Positions 52,123 through 60,395 of a stretch of 64,000 nt of DNA are shown here, one piece after another. The translations under genes were made by a program, and so were the position numbers. The notes under the pieces were generated by a model. The model worked only from the letters and a program-made list of their open reading frames with translations, was not told the origin of the DNA and did no database searches. The stretch covers positions 512,863-576,862 of the forward strand of contig BJHL01000002.1 in assembly GCA_014192545.1 (NCBI GenBank), read 5' to 3'. Each line of letters starts with the position of its first letter. The first letter of the stretch is position 1. The stretch is from Phycisphaerae bacterium. Its GTDB lineage: Bacteria; Planctomycetota; Phycisphaerae; Phycisphaerales; UBA1924.

Positions 52123-53148
52123 TCATTCCGTCACCAATCGCATCGCAATCAAGTCTTGCACATCAAGCATGCCCACGGGCTTGCCCGCGCTATCCACCAC
52201 CGGAATCTCATCTTGCCGAAACTCACGGAACATAGCCACCGCATCCTGCACCAACGCATCCTCATAAAGCGTTCGCGGATTCTTCGTCATCACTCGCTCA
52301 ACCGGCTCTCGCAACGCTGCCGGCTGCCGCAGCACCAGCCTCCGCAAATCGCCGTCCGTAAAAATCCCTGCCAATTCACCGCTCGCCTTCACCAGCACCA
52401 TCGCGCCCGGTCGCCGCCCCTCATCCGCCTGATGCAACGCATCCTCAACCGACTTCGTACACAAAATCAGCGGCAAGTTCTTCCCCGCCGTCCATCGCAT
52501 CACTTCCGTCACTGGTCGTAGCAGTCCGCCCAAACTCCCGCCCGGATGCCGCCTCGCAAAATCATTGCTCGTGAAGTTCCGTTCTCGTGCAGCCGCCAGC
52601 GCGAGTGCATCACCCAGCGCCAGCGTCGCCGTGGTCGACGTCGTCGGCGCAACAAACTGCGGCCCACCCGCTTCACTCGCAACACCAAGCCGCAGCGCAA
52701 CCGTCGCCAGCCTTTCCAAACTACTAGGCTCACCGGGCTTCGCGCCGCCAGTGATTGAAATAATCGGCAAACTGTCCTGCCGCAAAATCCCCGCTAGCCC
52801 CACCACTTCATCCGTCTCGCCACTAAAGCTAATTGCAATCACCGTATCCGTCGCACGAAATCGCCCAAGGTCCCCGTGCGCGGCTTCCGTTGGGTGAACG
52901 CTGTGGCTCGCAATCCCAAGGCTCGCCAGCGTCGCAGAAATCTTCGCGCCAACATGCCCGGACTTACCCAACCCCGTCACCAGCACCGTGCCACCCGCAT
53001 TCGCACAATCAACAATCAACTTCGTCGCCCGCGCAAAGTGATCCGACGCACCGATGCTCTGCGCGAGCATACTCAGCGCAGCCGCTTCATCGCGAATGAC
53101 CGATTGAGCGAAGTGTGTCGTCAAAGACGTTCCATCTAGAGAAGGCAT
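52123..53148 (-). CDS. kdsD: D-arabinose-5-phosphate isomerase
   Basis: Converts ribulose 5-phosphate to arabinose 5-phosphate, the first step of Kdo synthesis for LPS. SIS domain: VLVTGLGKSGHVGAKISATL, HPTEAAHGDLGRF, and VIAISFSGETDEVV. ATTSTTATLALGDALA-like PTTSTTATLALGDALALAAA and FARRHPGGSLGG complete the family pattern. Two CBS domains follow (~205-265 and ~270-335, with FTDGDLRRLV and MLDVQDLIAMRL). 341 aa. Its stop lies one base before the giant LptC-like start. Kdo phosphatase kdsC is not adjacent. Good evidence that the organism makes Kdo-containing LPS. Confidence 0.93.
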   Translation of the reverse strand: MPSLDGTSLTTHFAQSVIRDEAAALSMLAQSIGASDHFARATKLIVDCANAGGTVLVTGLGKSGHVGAKISATLASLGIASHSVHPTEAAHGDLGRFRATDTVIAISFSGETDEVVGLAGILRQDSLPIISITGGAKPGEPSSLERLATVALRLGVASEAGGPQFVAPTTSTTATLALGDALALAAARERNFTSNDFARRHPGGSLGGLLRPVTEVMRWTAGKNLPLILCTKSVEDALHQADEGRRPGAMVLVKASGELAGIFTDGDLRRLVLRQPAALREPVERVMTKNPRTLYEDALVQDAVAMFREFRQDEIPVVDSAGKPVGMLDVQDLIAMRLVTE

Positions 53149-53193
53149 CGCATAAGAATACGAACCAATTCGCGACCACGCACGTCAACCCAC

Positions 53194-54474
53194 TCAAGCA
53201 TTCGCCGCCACGCAAAACGCCGGAACACTGGCATTCCCATCCGCATCCACCGCCCTGACCGCAAAATACGCATTGTCCTTGCTCACGCCCACCCGCAGTT
53301 CGCGCACATCCGCATCCACACTTCTGCTCGCTTGCCACACATTGCTCGTCGTATCGCGCCACAACACCTCGTACCGCGCGACATCTTCCTCCGCCGCCGA
53401 GTCCCACCGCACCAACGTGTCCTGCTCCATCCCCGCTGCAACAATTCTCGCATTCGCAGGTGACGATGGCGCATTCGCCAGCACCCGCAACGCCTTGCAG
53501 TTCAGCCTCGCCACTGCCGCAAGATACTCGCCCTGCACAAAACTCGGCACATCCCCATACAGCCGCCCATCTCGCATCTGCGGATGCACATGCTGCCGCG
53601 AATACTCCTCCGCAAGACTCGTAAATCTCACCGCGGCAAATCCACACTCGTTGAAAGGCGTGTGATCCCCGCCGCGCAGAAACCGATCAGGCCGAGCAAT
53701 CAGCCATGGCATCGCCACCGACGCATCCTGCTGAGCAATCCCCGCAATCGCCCGCGCAAGCTGCCGACTCGGCGAGTCATGCTCACCACCCAAAGTACGA
53801 ATCGTTGCAACACTCTCGCCACTCGCCGCCTTCGGCAAACCCTCAGAAAACATCCGCACCACCGCTCGCGTCGGATCATCACTCAACGCTGGCAATCCCT
53901 CCCGCAGCAGCATCGGCCCCGGATCACCCACCGTGTCATTGTTCAGCACAATCACTTCACGAAGTTCACTCTGCGCCCGCAAGGCCTGTGCATGCGCCCT
54001 CGCACCCAGCAAGCCCTGCTCCTCCCCCGCCGTCAACAAAAACACAATCGTCGCATCAGGCCGCGTATTCGCCAACGCCTTCGCACACGCCAGCACAATG
54101 CCGCATCCGCTCGCATTGTCATTCGCCCCCGGCGCATCATCCAGCGCATTCATGATGTCAGCATTCATCGAGTCGTAATGCGCCATGCAATAGACCCGCC
54201 GATGCCGCGCCGTCGCCAACCGACCAGGCAACGTCGCCACCACATTCACCAACTCCCCGCCACTCGGCGTCCGCGCCGTCACCGGCGCATCATGCGACTC
54301 CAACTCAACCCGCAGGTTCCCACCAAACGCTCGCAACTGCTCCGAAAGCCACAACCTCGCCGCGCCGATGCCCCGCTTGCCATCCGTCGTCGTCGAAAGC
54401 GTGTGCCGCGTACCAAACGCTGCCAGTCTTTCGACATATTCCACGCACTCACTTGCGTTGATGTTCGTGTGCAT
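53194..54474 (-). CDS. M28-family zinc aminopeptidase with C-terminal fibronectin III-like domain
   Basis: 426 aa. Metal-binding residues sit in the blocks AHYDSMNADI, DDAPGANDNASGCGI, TAGEEQGLLGARA with the catalytic Glu, NNDTVGDP, and GDHTPFNECGF. The last ~95 residues (VRWDSAAEEDVARYEVLWRD, AYFAVRAVDADGNAS) are an Fn3-like sandwich. Unusually for this class, no signal peptide is seen from the chosen start (MHTNINASECVEYVERL). A longer in-frame start at 54558 would translate through the terminator stem of the preceding gene and gives no clean signal, so it is rejected. Either it works in the cytoplasm or it uses another export route. Confidence 0.82.
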   Translation of the reverse strand: MHTNINASECVEYVERLAAFGTRHTLSTTTDGKRGIGAARLWLSEQLRAFGGNLRVELESHDAPVTARTPSGGELVNVVATLPGRLATARHRRVYCMAHYDSMNADIMNALDDAPGANDNASGCGIVLACAKALANTRPDATIVFLLTAGEEQGLLGARAHAQALRAQSELREVIVLNNDTVGDPGPMLLREGLPALSDDPTRAVVRMFSEGLPKAASGESVATIRTLGGEHDSPSRQLARAIAGIAQQDASVAMPWLIARPDRFLRGGDHTPFNECGFAAVRFTSLAEEYSRQHVHPQMRDGRLYGDVPSFVQGEYLAAVARLNCKALRVLANAPSSPANARIVAAGMEQDTLVRWDSAAEEDVARYEVLWRDTTSNVWQASRSVDADVRELRVGVSKDNAYFAVRAVDADGNASVPAFCVAANA

Positions 54475-54512
54475 CACCAAGCGTACAGCACGTACATCAC
54501 GAGCGAACAAAC

Positions 54513-54540
54513 AAAAAACGGCCCAGCTTTCGCTAGGCCG
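54513..54540 (-). terminator. Intrinsic terminator after the M16 peptidase gene
   Basis: On the minus strand: stem CGGCCTAGC / GCTGGGCCG with a GAAA tetraloop and one T-G pair, followed directly by six T. It lies about 50 bases after the M16 stop and before the M28 start, so it separates these two same-strand genes into different transcripts. Confidence 0.9.
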
Positions 54541-54587
54541 CTTCACGTTCCCATGCATGCCCGCATCACGCAGGCATAACTCATCAC

Positions 54588-57365
54588 TTACTGCTTCTTC
54601 AAGTCCCCTGCGATAATCGCCCGGAACTCCGCGCCCTTCATGCGGCGCTTGATCGCATCATTCACTTGCTCCACCGTCAGAGCATCGGTCTTGTCAAGAT
54701 CTTCCTGATCCCACATCATCGTCCGATCAAGGAACATGTAGCTGCTCAGCGTGCCAGCCACGTTGCCATCATCGCTCAAGCTGGTCAAGTAGTCCAGCTT
54801 GTATGCTTCCTTGCCCTTCGCCAGTTCTTCCGCCGTCACGCCCTTCTCAATCCACGCCGAGAACTCTTCCTGCATCGCGGTCATCGCTTTCTCCGCGTTC
54901 GGAGCCGCACAAATCGCATACCCACCAAGCGGCGTGACCTTATCAAGCGAACTCATCGTCATGAACGAGCCCGCGCCATACGACAAACCATCGCGCTGCC
55001 GCAGCCGAGTCAGCAAACGCGAGTTCGCATTGCCACCCAGCACGTAGTTCGCAAAGTTCAGCGCAACCGCATCCGGATCCTTGTCGTCCATCTCCAGCAC
55101 GCTCGCCATCATGACCATCGCCATGGGCTTGTCGGGCGTGATGATCGTCTCAGGTCCGCTCAGGTTCTTGAGGTAAGGCCGAGCAACACGCTTGTACTCG
55201 CCCTTGGCTTGCCAGCCCGTGAAGATATCGCTGATCTTGCCCGTCACTTCACTCTCATCAAAGTCACCGACCACGGCAACCTCGACCTTGCCAGGACCAA
55301 CAACCTTGCTGTAGAAGTCCTTCACGCTGTCAAGCGTGGTCGAGCGCATCTCCGCAATCTGCTCTTCCATCGTCTGCACATAGAAGTACGAATCCTTCGG
55401 ATACGGAGCCGCCGCCCGCTGCATGGCGTTGCCGCCCAGCGCCTGCGGATTGGTCAAGCCAGCTTCAATTCCCGCGATGCGTTCCTTCATCATCGTGTCA
55501 AACTCAGCCTGCGGGAACGTGGGCTCTCGCAGCACTTTCTTCACGATTTCCAGCACTTTGCCAACGTTCTTGCGATCGCTAGTGATGTTCACCGAGATCG
55601 AACCCGGCGCGCTGCTGATGCCCACTTGGCTTTGCAGCGTGTCAAACTCGTCGCTGATCTGCTGATACGTCATGCCGCCCGCGCCGCGCCGCATGATCGC
55701 GCCCAGCGTGCCAGCCTGCACCCGCTTGCCCAGCAGCGTCTTCTCATCGCCAAAGCGAATCGTCATGCTCAGGTTCACCGCATCGCCGCGATTCTCCTTG
55801 GGCAGCGAAGCCATCTCAACATTCGGCATGGGCTGGCTGCGCTTCACGCGTGCCTCAATGCCCTTGGGCGTCGCGTCAAACGCTTCACCCTGCGCCGTCT
55901 GCTCCGTGCTCTTGTAATCCTTCACCAAGCTCTCAACGTCCGGTGCCGCCGGCACAATCGCGCGCGTCGCGTTGCTCGTCGGAATAAACATGCCGCTCGT
56001 GCGGTTGTTCTCCGTCAGATACTTGTTCGCCGCTGCCTGCACCTGAGCCGTCGTCGCAGTCTTCGCACGATCGCGATTCAAGAACATCAGCCGCCAATCA
56101 CCCGTCGCGGCGTAATCCGTCAGTTCAACGCCAATGCGGTTGCTGTCAGTCATCGCGACCTTGAACCCGCTCAAAATGCTGGTCCGCGCACGTTCAACTT
56201 CCTCATCCGTGATCGGATTCGTCGCGAGATTCTCCAGCACTTGCTGCGCCACTTCGTGCGCCTTCTTGGGATCTTGCCCGCTCTTGAGCGTCGCAACCGC
56301 AAACAAGCTGCCGCGTTCCTTCGCACTGATCGGGAACACACTCACGCTCGCCGCATAGCCACCTTCAACCAGCGCCTTGTACAAGCGTCCACCAGGCCGA
56401 TTGCCCAGCACATCCGCAAGCATCTCAACCGCAACCGCCTCCTCGTGGCTGCCCGCAGGCGTGTGATAGAAGAACCCCACGCTCGCCTGACTGCCCTCGC
56501 GCTTCACTTCAAAGAACCGCGGCCCATCCTGCACCGGCTCATCCGTGTACGTCTCGCTCATGGGCAAGTTGGGAGCCTTCAGCGGTGCAAAGTACTTGTC
56601 GATCATCGACAGTGTCGCCGCCGGATCAAACTTACCCGCAACCACCAGCATCGAGTTGTCGGGGCGGTAATACTGCTGATAGAACTTCTTCAAATTGCTC
56701 GCCGGCACTCGCTCAATATCCGCCCGATTACCGATCGTGCTGTTGCCATACGGGTGCCACGTGTACGCCTTCGCAGCCAGATTCTTCATCATGATCTGCA
56801 TCGGGTTGTTCTCACCCATCTCAAACTCATTGCGCACCACCGTCATCTCGCTGCGCAAATCTTCTTCCTTGATGTTTGAGTTCATCATGCGGTCCGCTTC
56901 CAGCCGCAGTGCAAACTCCAAATTCTTGTCAGTCGCAACCATCGTCTCGTAGTAGTTGGTGCGGTCCAGCCACGTCGTTCCATTGAACTGCGCGCCGTGC
57001 TCTTGCAGCAACTTCCAAACAGCCGGGTGGTCAGGCGTGCCCTTGAAGACCATGTGCTCGAGCAAGTGAGCCATGCCCTTTTCGCCTCGCCCCTCATGCC
57101 GCGAACCCACGAAGTACGTGATGTTCACCGTCACGTTCGCCGCGCTGGGGTCAGGAAACAACAACACGCGCAGCCCGTTGGGTAAGCGATACTCGGTAAT
57201 ACCTTCCACACTCGCAACCGGACTGCCAGCCCACGCACCAGGCGTGTGCGCCGCAGCAGTTGTTGCAGTTGCCTTGTCATCCATGCTCCACGCATTGCCA
57301 GCGGCAAGCGTCAGCGCAAGAGGTGCGAACGAGAACGCGACGAGTACACGGGTGAACCGATGCAT
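54588..57365 (-). CDS. M16-family zinc metallopeptidase, two-domain (pitrilysin / PqqL type)
   Basis: 925 aa with a signal peptide (MHRFTRVLVAFSFAPLALTL, cleavage near GNA-WS). The N-terminal M16 domain has the inverted zinc motif HLLEH (100-104) in GEKGMAHLLEHMVFKG, and the third ligand region VVRNEFEMGENNP. The C-terminal M16 domain has ATLGAIMRRGAGGMTYQQ-like GTLGAIMRRGAGGMTYQQIS and the conserved R/Y block LLTRLRQRDGLSYGAGSFM. Exported bacterial M16 proteases of this size degrade peptides in the periplasm. The HxxEH motif is intact, so an active enzyme is expected. Start at 57365; the frame is open further upstream without a signal sequence. Confidence 0.9.
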   Translation of the reverse strand: MHRFTRVLVAFSFAPLALTLAAGNAWSMDDKATATTAAAHTPGAWAGSPVASVEGITEYRLPNGLRVLLFPDPSAANVTVNITYFVGSRHEGRGEKGMAHLLEHMVFKGTPDHPAVWKLLQEHGAQFNGTTWLDRTNYYETMVATDKNLEFALRLEADRMMNSNIKEEDLRSEMTVVRNEFEMGENNPMQIMMKNLAAKAYTWHPYGNSTIGNRADIERVPASNLKKFYQQYYRPDNSMLVVAGKFDPAATLSMIDKYFAPLKAPNLPMSETYTDEPVQDGPRFFEVKREGSQASVGFFYHTPAGSHEEAVAVEMLADVLGNRPGGRLYKALVEGGYAASVSVFPISAKERGSLFAVATLKSGQDPKKAHEVAQQVLENLATNPITDEEVERARTSILSGFKVAMTDSNRIGVELTDYAATGDWRLMFLNRDRAKTATTAQVQAAANKYLTENNRTSGMFIPTSNATRAIVPAAPDVESLVKDYKSTEQTAQGEAFDATPKGIEARVKRSQPMPNVEMASLPKENRGDAVNLSMTIRFGDEKTLLGKRVQAGTLGAIMRRGAGGMTYQQISDEFDTLQSQVGISSAPGSISVNITSDRKNVGKVLEIVKKVLREPTFPQAEFDTMMKERIAGIEAGLTNPQALGGNAMQRAAAPYPKDSYFYVQTMEEQIAEMRSTTLDSVKDFYSKVVGPGKVEVAVVGDFDESEVTGKISDIFTGWQAKGEYKRVARPYLKNLSGPETIITPDKPMAMVMMASVLEMDDKDPDAVALNFANYVLGGNANSRLLTRLRQRDGLSYGAGSFMTMSSLDKVTPLGGYAICAAPNAEKAMTAMQEEFSAWIEKGVTAEELAKGKEAYKLDYLTSLSDDGNVAGTLSSYMFLDRTMMWDQEDLDKTDALTVEQVNDAIKRRMKGAEFRAIIAGDLKKQ

Positions 57366-57535
57366 GCGAAATGCTCCAACGCCAGCAACGCGAGCGACGA
57401 ACCCGCCGAAGCCAACGCATAACCGTCCAGCAAAGGCTGCCAGACAAACTGTCTTCGCGTACCGTAAACACGCGTTAGCCCCACGTGACACGAAGTGCGC
57501 ACGATGTACCCGCAAGGGACAAATCAGTTAGGCTT

Positions 57536-58585
57536 TCACTTGGACTTCTTCGCCACTTTCTTTTTGCCAACCTTCTTCACCACCCGCTTCGTGGCTTTGC
57601 CCGTACTACTCGCCTTCGCCGGAGCCTCTTTGGTAGGCGGCGGCAACGCCGGCGTCCCTTTGACCGTCCCGCGATGCCAATAAGCCTTTTGCGAGCCTTC
57701 GCGCAGAGGTGCCGCCGCCATCACCGGGCCGGGCATCACTTCACGAATCTTCGCGGCGATGACATCCGCGCACTTCGCAAACGCGCTGGGCTTGAGGTGC
57801 AGTTCATCCGACCAGTCTCCGTCCTGAACAATGCCTCGCAGATCAACATGCTTGTACGCGCCGTTGGGACCAGTCGCTGCAAATTCAACCTCAAGCTGCA
57901 CTTGCACCTTGTTGAACTCATCAATCAAGGTTCGCATGTGAAGGCGTGCATTCTCGAAACTGATACGACGTTTATCAAACTGCGTCTTGATCCACGGTCC
58001 CGCGATAGGAATGAGCCCCCAGATTGCCTTCGTCTTCGCGCCGTTGGGCACAGGTACGCCATAACCGTGATGAATCACCACGCACCCAGGCGAGGCAGCA
58101 GTCATCTGACGGACAAAGTCACCAATCGCCTGCCGCGCCGTCGCATGAAATGCATCTTCAACCACGCGCATGCGCAGCTCAGGTAAGCCACTCTTTGCAT
58201 GATTCAAGTACGCAAGCAGTTCCGTGCCCGCCACATCATTCCCACCACCAGAAAACAGCACCACCTTGGGCTTCAGAACCCTGGCCCGTTCCACCAACTC
58301 ATCAATGCTCGACGTGCCGTTGCGATCCTTCTCGCCATACACCATGTTCTGCAGCGTGTCGCCAAAGCACCCCGCGTTCTCGATCTTGAACGCATGCTGA
58401 TGCGTCAAGTGATCAATCAAATCCACGCCAGGCGGAAAATTGAACCACGAATCGCCCTCCGCAAGTATCACCTGCTTCGTCGTCCCCTCAGTCCGCACCG
58501 CCCGGCGGGCTGTCGCCTTTGTTTCGAGTTTGATGCTTTGAACTTGCGCCTTCGTCAGTTTGTCCAGTTCGGCATAGTTTGGCAT
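57536..58585 (-). CDS. SGNH/GDSL-like hydrolase with a lysine-rich tail
   Basis: 349 aa, no signal peptide. SGNH blocks: ILAEGDSWFNFPPGVD with Ser46, IENAGCFGDTLQNM (Gly block), LFSGGGNDVAGTE with Asn116, and DWSDELHLKPSAF with the Asp/His pair near residue 260. A full catalytic set is therefore present and an esterase, lipase or acyl-hydrolase activity is likely. The last ~45 residues are KEAPAKASSTGKATKRVVKK followed by more Lys/Ala/Val, resembling histone-H1-like tails. Start MPNYAELDKLTK at 58585 preferred over 58615. Substrate unknown. Confidence 0.75.
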   Translation of the reverse strand: MPNYAELDKLTKAQVQSIKLETKATARRAVRTEGTTKQVILAEGDSWFNFPPGVDLIDHLTHQHAFKIENAGCFGDTLQNMVYGEKDRNGTSSIDELVERARVLKPKVVLFSGGGNDVAGTELLAYLNHAKSGLPELRMRVVEDAFHATARQAIGDFVRQMTAASPGCVVIHHGYGVPVPNGAKTKAIWGLIPIAGPWIKTQFDKRRISFENARLHMRTLIDEFNKVQVQLEVEFAATGPNGAYKHVDLRGIVQDGDWSDELHLKPSAFAKCADVIAAKIREVMPGPVMAAAPLREGSQKAYWHRGTVKGTPALPPPTKEAPAKASSTGKATKRVVKKVGKKKVAKKSK

Positions 58586-58661
58586 AGTGTGGCCCTTTCT
58601 GGCCGCAGTATACAAGAAACTCGCGAAGAGCGAGCATCGCCGTCCGCGAGCGTGAAGCTGT

Positions 58662-60221
58662 TCACCAAGGATTCACACGCTGCACAGCCTGCACAAACTT
58701 GTACGCATCATGGTCATACCCCCACTGCCGCATCGCGCGTGCGCGAAGCACATTCCAGGGCACCTTCGGAATCTCAACGGCGCGAAAGAGCACGTTGCCA
58801 TTGTCAGCAAACTTCTCGCTGGTTGCCGCCGGATTGCTTATCTCGAGAAACTTTTCGAACCCGTACCCGCGATTGTTCCGTACATCGCCGCCGACACTCG
58901 GATTCTCGCGAATAAACATGTAGCCCACACCCTCGGGCGCGAAGAGCATGTTGTCGCGCACCACAGTCTGGTTCATGTTCTGCAACGCAATGCCCCAGCC
59001 CGGCGCTTTGGGGTTGAGTATCACATTCTCATAAAACTCGCCAGTGGCATCATGCCCAAACCCCATCGGGTGGCCGATTCCCAGCGCGTTGCCACAACGA
59101 TCAAAAACGTTGTGATGCACTTCGTAAGTGCCGCCGCGAGCCTGCACGCCAGCAAAGCCAGGATCACCAATCCAGTTCCGCCGCACAACGCGCTCACTGA
59201 GCGAGTCATGCACCAGATACATGCCCTGACAAAACGTGTCTCGACTACCGTTGCTCCAAAACACGTTGTCCTCAATCGTCACGCGCTGGGCGTTGCTCAC
59301 ATACACGCCCTGACTATGACTCTCCACGTTCCGCTGACCTTCGATGATGTTGCGCCGAACCGTCACCGTTCCCACGCGCTGATCAAGCCCTTGCACGCGC
59401 ACGCCCACCGACCCACCCTTCATCAAACAATCTTCAATCAATATGTCATCCACGGTCCCCGCGATGTCAATCACCGCTTGCTGATTCTCCACGCAATCAA
59501 ACGCCAATCCCTGCACGCGCACGTGCGAACTGTCCGCGATGCGGAGCGCAAACGACTCATTCTCGGGCACGCGAATAAGCGGCCGCTCGCGAGCTTGCGG
59601 ATCAGCCGCCAGCGTCAACGGCAACTCGCGCGAGATGCCGCCAAATGGAATCTGCTCGTACTGGCCGCGTATCGCGTACTCGTACGTGCCCTCCATGTAG
59701 TAGATCACTCCATGCCGCGGCTCGCGCCAGCCTTTCATCACGCCAGCGATGCTTGCCTTGGGCTTCTCACGTGTCCCCGGATTCGCATCATCACCCGTCG
59801 GCGGCGGCGCGACGAACGCTTCAAACCCGCCTCGCTGAAGAATGACCGGTGTAAAGCCGTTCTCGCCCGCACCCAGTCGCACCGGATCGGTCTCGTGCGT
59901 GCCTAGCAAAGCTGCGTAAAACTCCTGCGTGTCGGCATCGCTCGGAAAAACATCATCTCGGTTGAAGTCGATTGAATCGCACGTTTCACACTCACCGCCG
60001 CTGATGACGTGATCGAACATCATTGCATCACGCGAGTCCGTAATGCCGTCTTTGTTGAAGTCCGTGTCACCTCGCTTGCCGGGCTGTGCAAGCACTAGCG
60101 CGAGCAATGCGATGAGTGTGATTGCGACCAACGCCGAACCTTCGGCGAGTCCTCGTGCTCGGCAATGCGTACGGCCGAAGAAACGCGACAAACCTGCGAC
60201 TGATCGAAAGAACCCCGTCAT
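58662..60221 (-). CDS. Right-handed beta-helix protein with N-terminal dockerin-like repeats
   Basis: 519 aa. A membrane or signal segment at ~30-45 (LVAITLIALLALVLAQ), then two Asp/Asn-rich dockerin-like units (51-80 GDTDFNKDGITDSRD...GGEC; 81-107 CDSIDFNRDDVFPSDAD). The rest is a parallel beta-helix of the pectate-lyase type: PGTREKPKASIAGVMKG, VRVQGLAFDCVENQQ, VTVRRNIIEGQRNVESHSQG, RVTIEDNVFWSNGS, and YEVHHNVFDRCGNALGIG. Such proteins bind or cleave polysaccharide. No catalytic residues could be assigned. Start 60221 has GGGAGGGA directly upstream. The repeats are at the N-terminus here, whereas in the protein at 22667-24868 they end the chain. Confidence 0.75.
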   Translation of the reverse strand: MTGFFRSVAGLSRFFGRTHCRARGLAEGSALVAITLIALLALVLAQPGKRGDTDFNKDGITDSRDAMMFDHVISGGECETCDSIDFNRDDVFPSDADTQEFYAALLGTHETDPVRLGAGENGFTPVILQRGGFEAFVAPPPTGDDANPGTREKPKASIAGVMKGWREPRHGVIYYMEGTYEYAIRGQYEQIPFGGISRELPLTLAADPQARERPLIRVPENESFALRIADSSHVRVQGLAFDCVENQQAVIDIAGTVDDILIEDCLMKGGSVGVRVQGLDQRVGTVTVRRNIIEGQRNVESHSQGVYVSNAQRVTIEDNVFWSNGSRDTFCQGMYLVHDSLSERVVRRNWIGDPGFAGVQARGGTYEVHHNVFDRCGNALGIGHPMGFGHDATGEFYENVILNPKAPGWGIALQNMNQTVVRDNMLFAPEGVGYMFIRENPSVGGDVRNNRGYGFEKFLEISNPAATSEKFADNGNVLFRAVEIPKVPWNVLRARAMRQWGYDHDAYKFVQAVQRVNPW

Positions 60222-60371
60222 GACATCCCTCCCTCTCGTTCCCAGCAACCCTGTGCGCGAGCGATTCGCGCGTCGATGACATCATGCGCGATACGAAAGC
60301 AAAAGGGAAGCGGAAAGTTTGGGAGTGCCATGGGTTGAGCGCACAGTTGCGGTGAGTGCGTGAAAATTCCT

Positions 60372-60389
60372 GCCGCCCGCAGGGGCGGC
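60372..60389 (-). terminator. Possible terminator after fumarase
   Basis: A perfect 7-bp GC stem GCCGCCC / GGGCGGC with a 4-base loop lies directly after the minus-strand fumC stop. It is followed by AGGAATTTTC, a weak T-run, so the call is tentative. Confidence 0.5.
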
Positions 60390-60395
60390 CCACCG

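Noticed and set aside
54475-54558. Longer N-terminus for the M28 peptidase
   Set aside because: It would be translated from the terminator hairpin of the preceding gene and yields no signal peptide or family similarity.
54666-56879. A 737-codon open frame on the plus strand
   Set aside because: It lies entirely opposite the M16 peptidase, is rich in His and Arg as antisense frames of GC-rich genes are, and has no motif or ribosome site.
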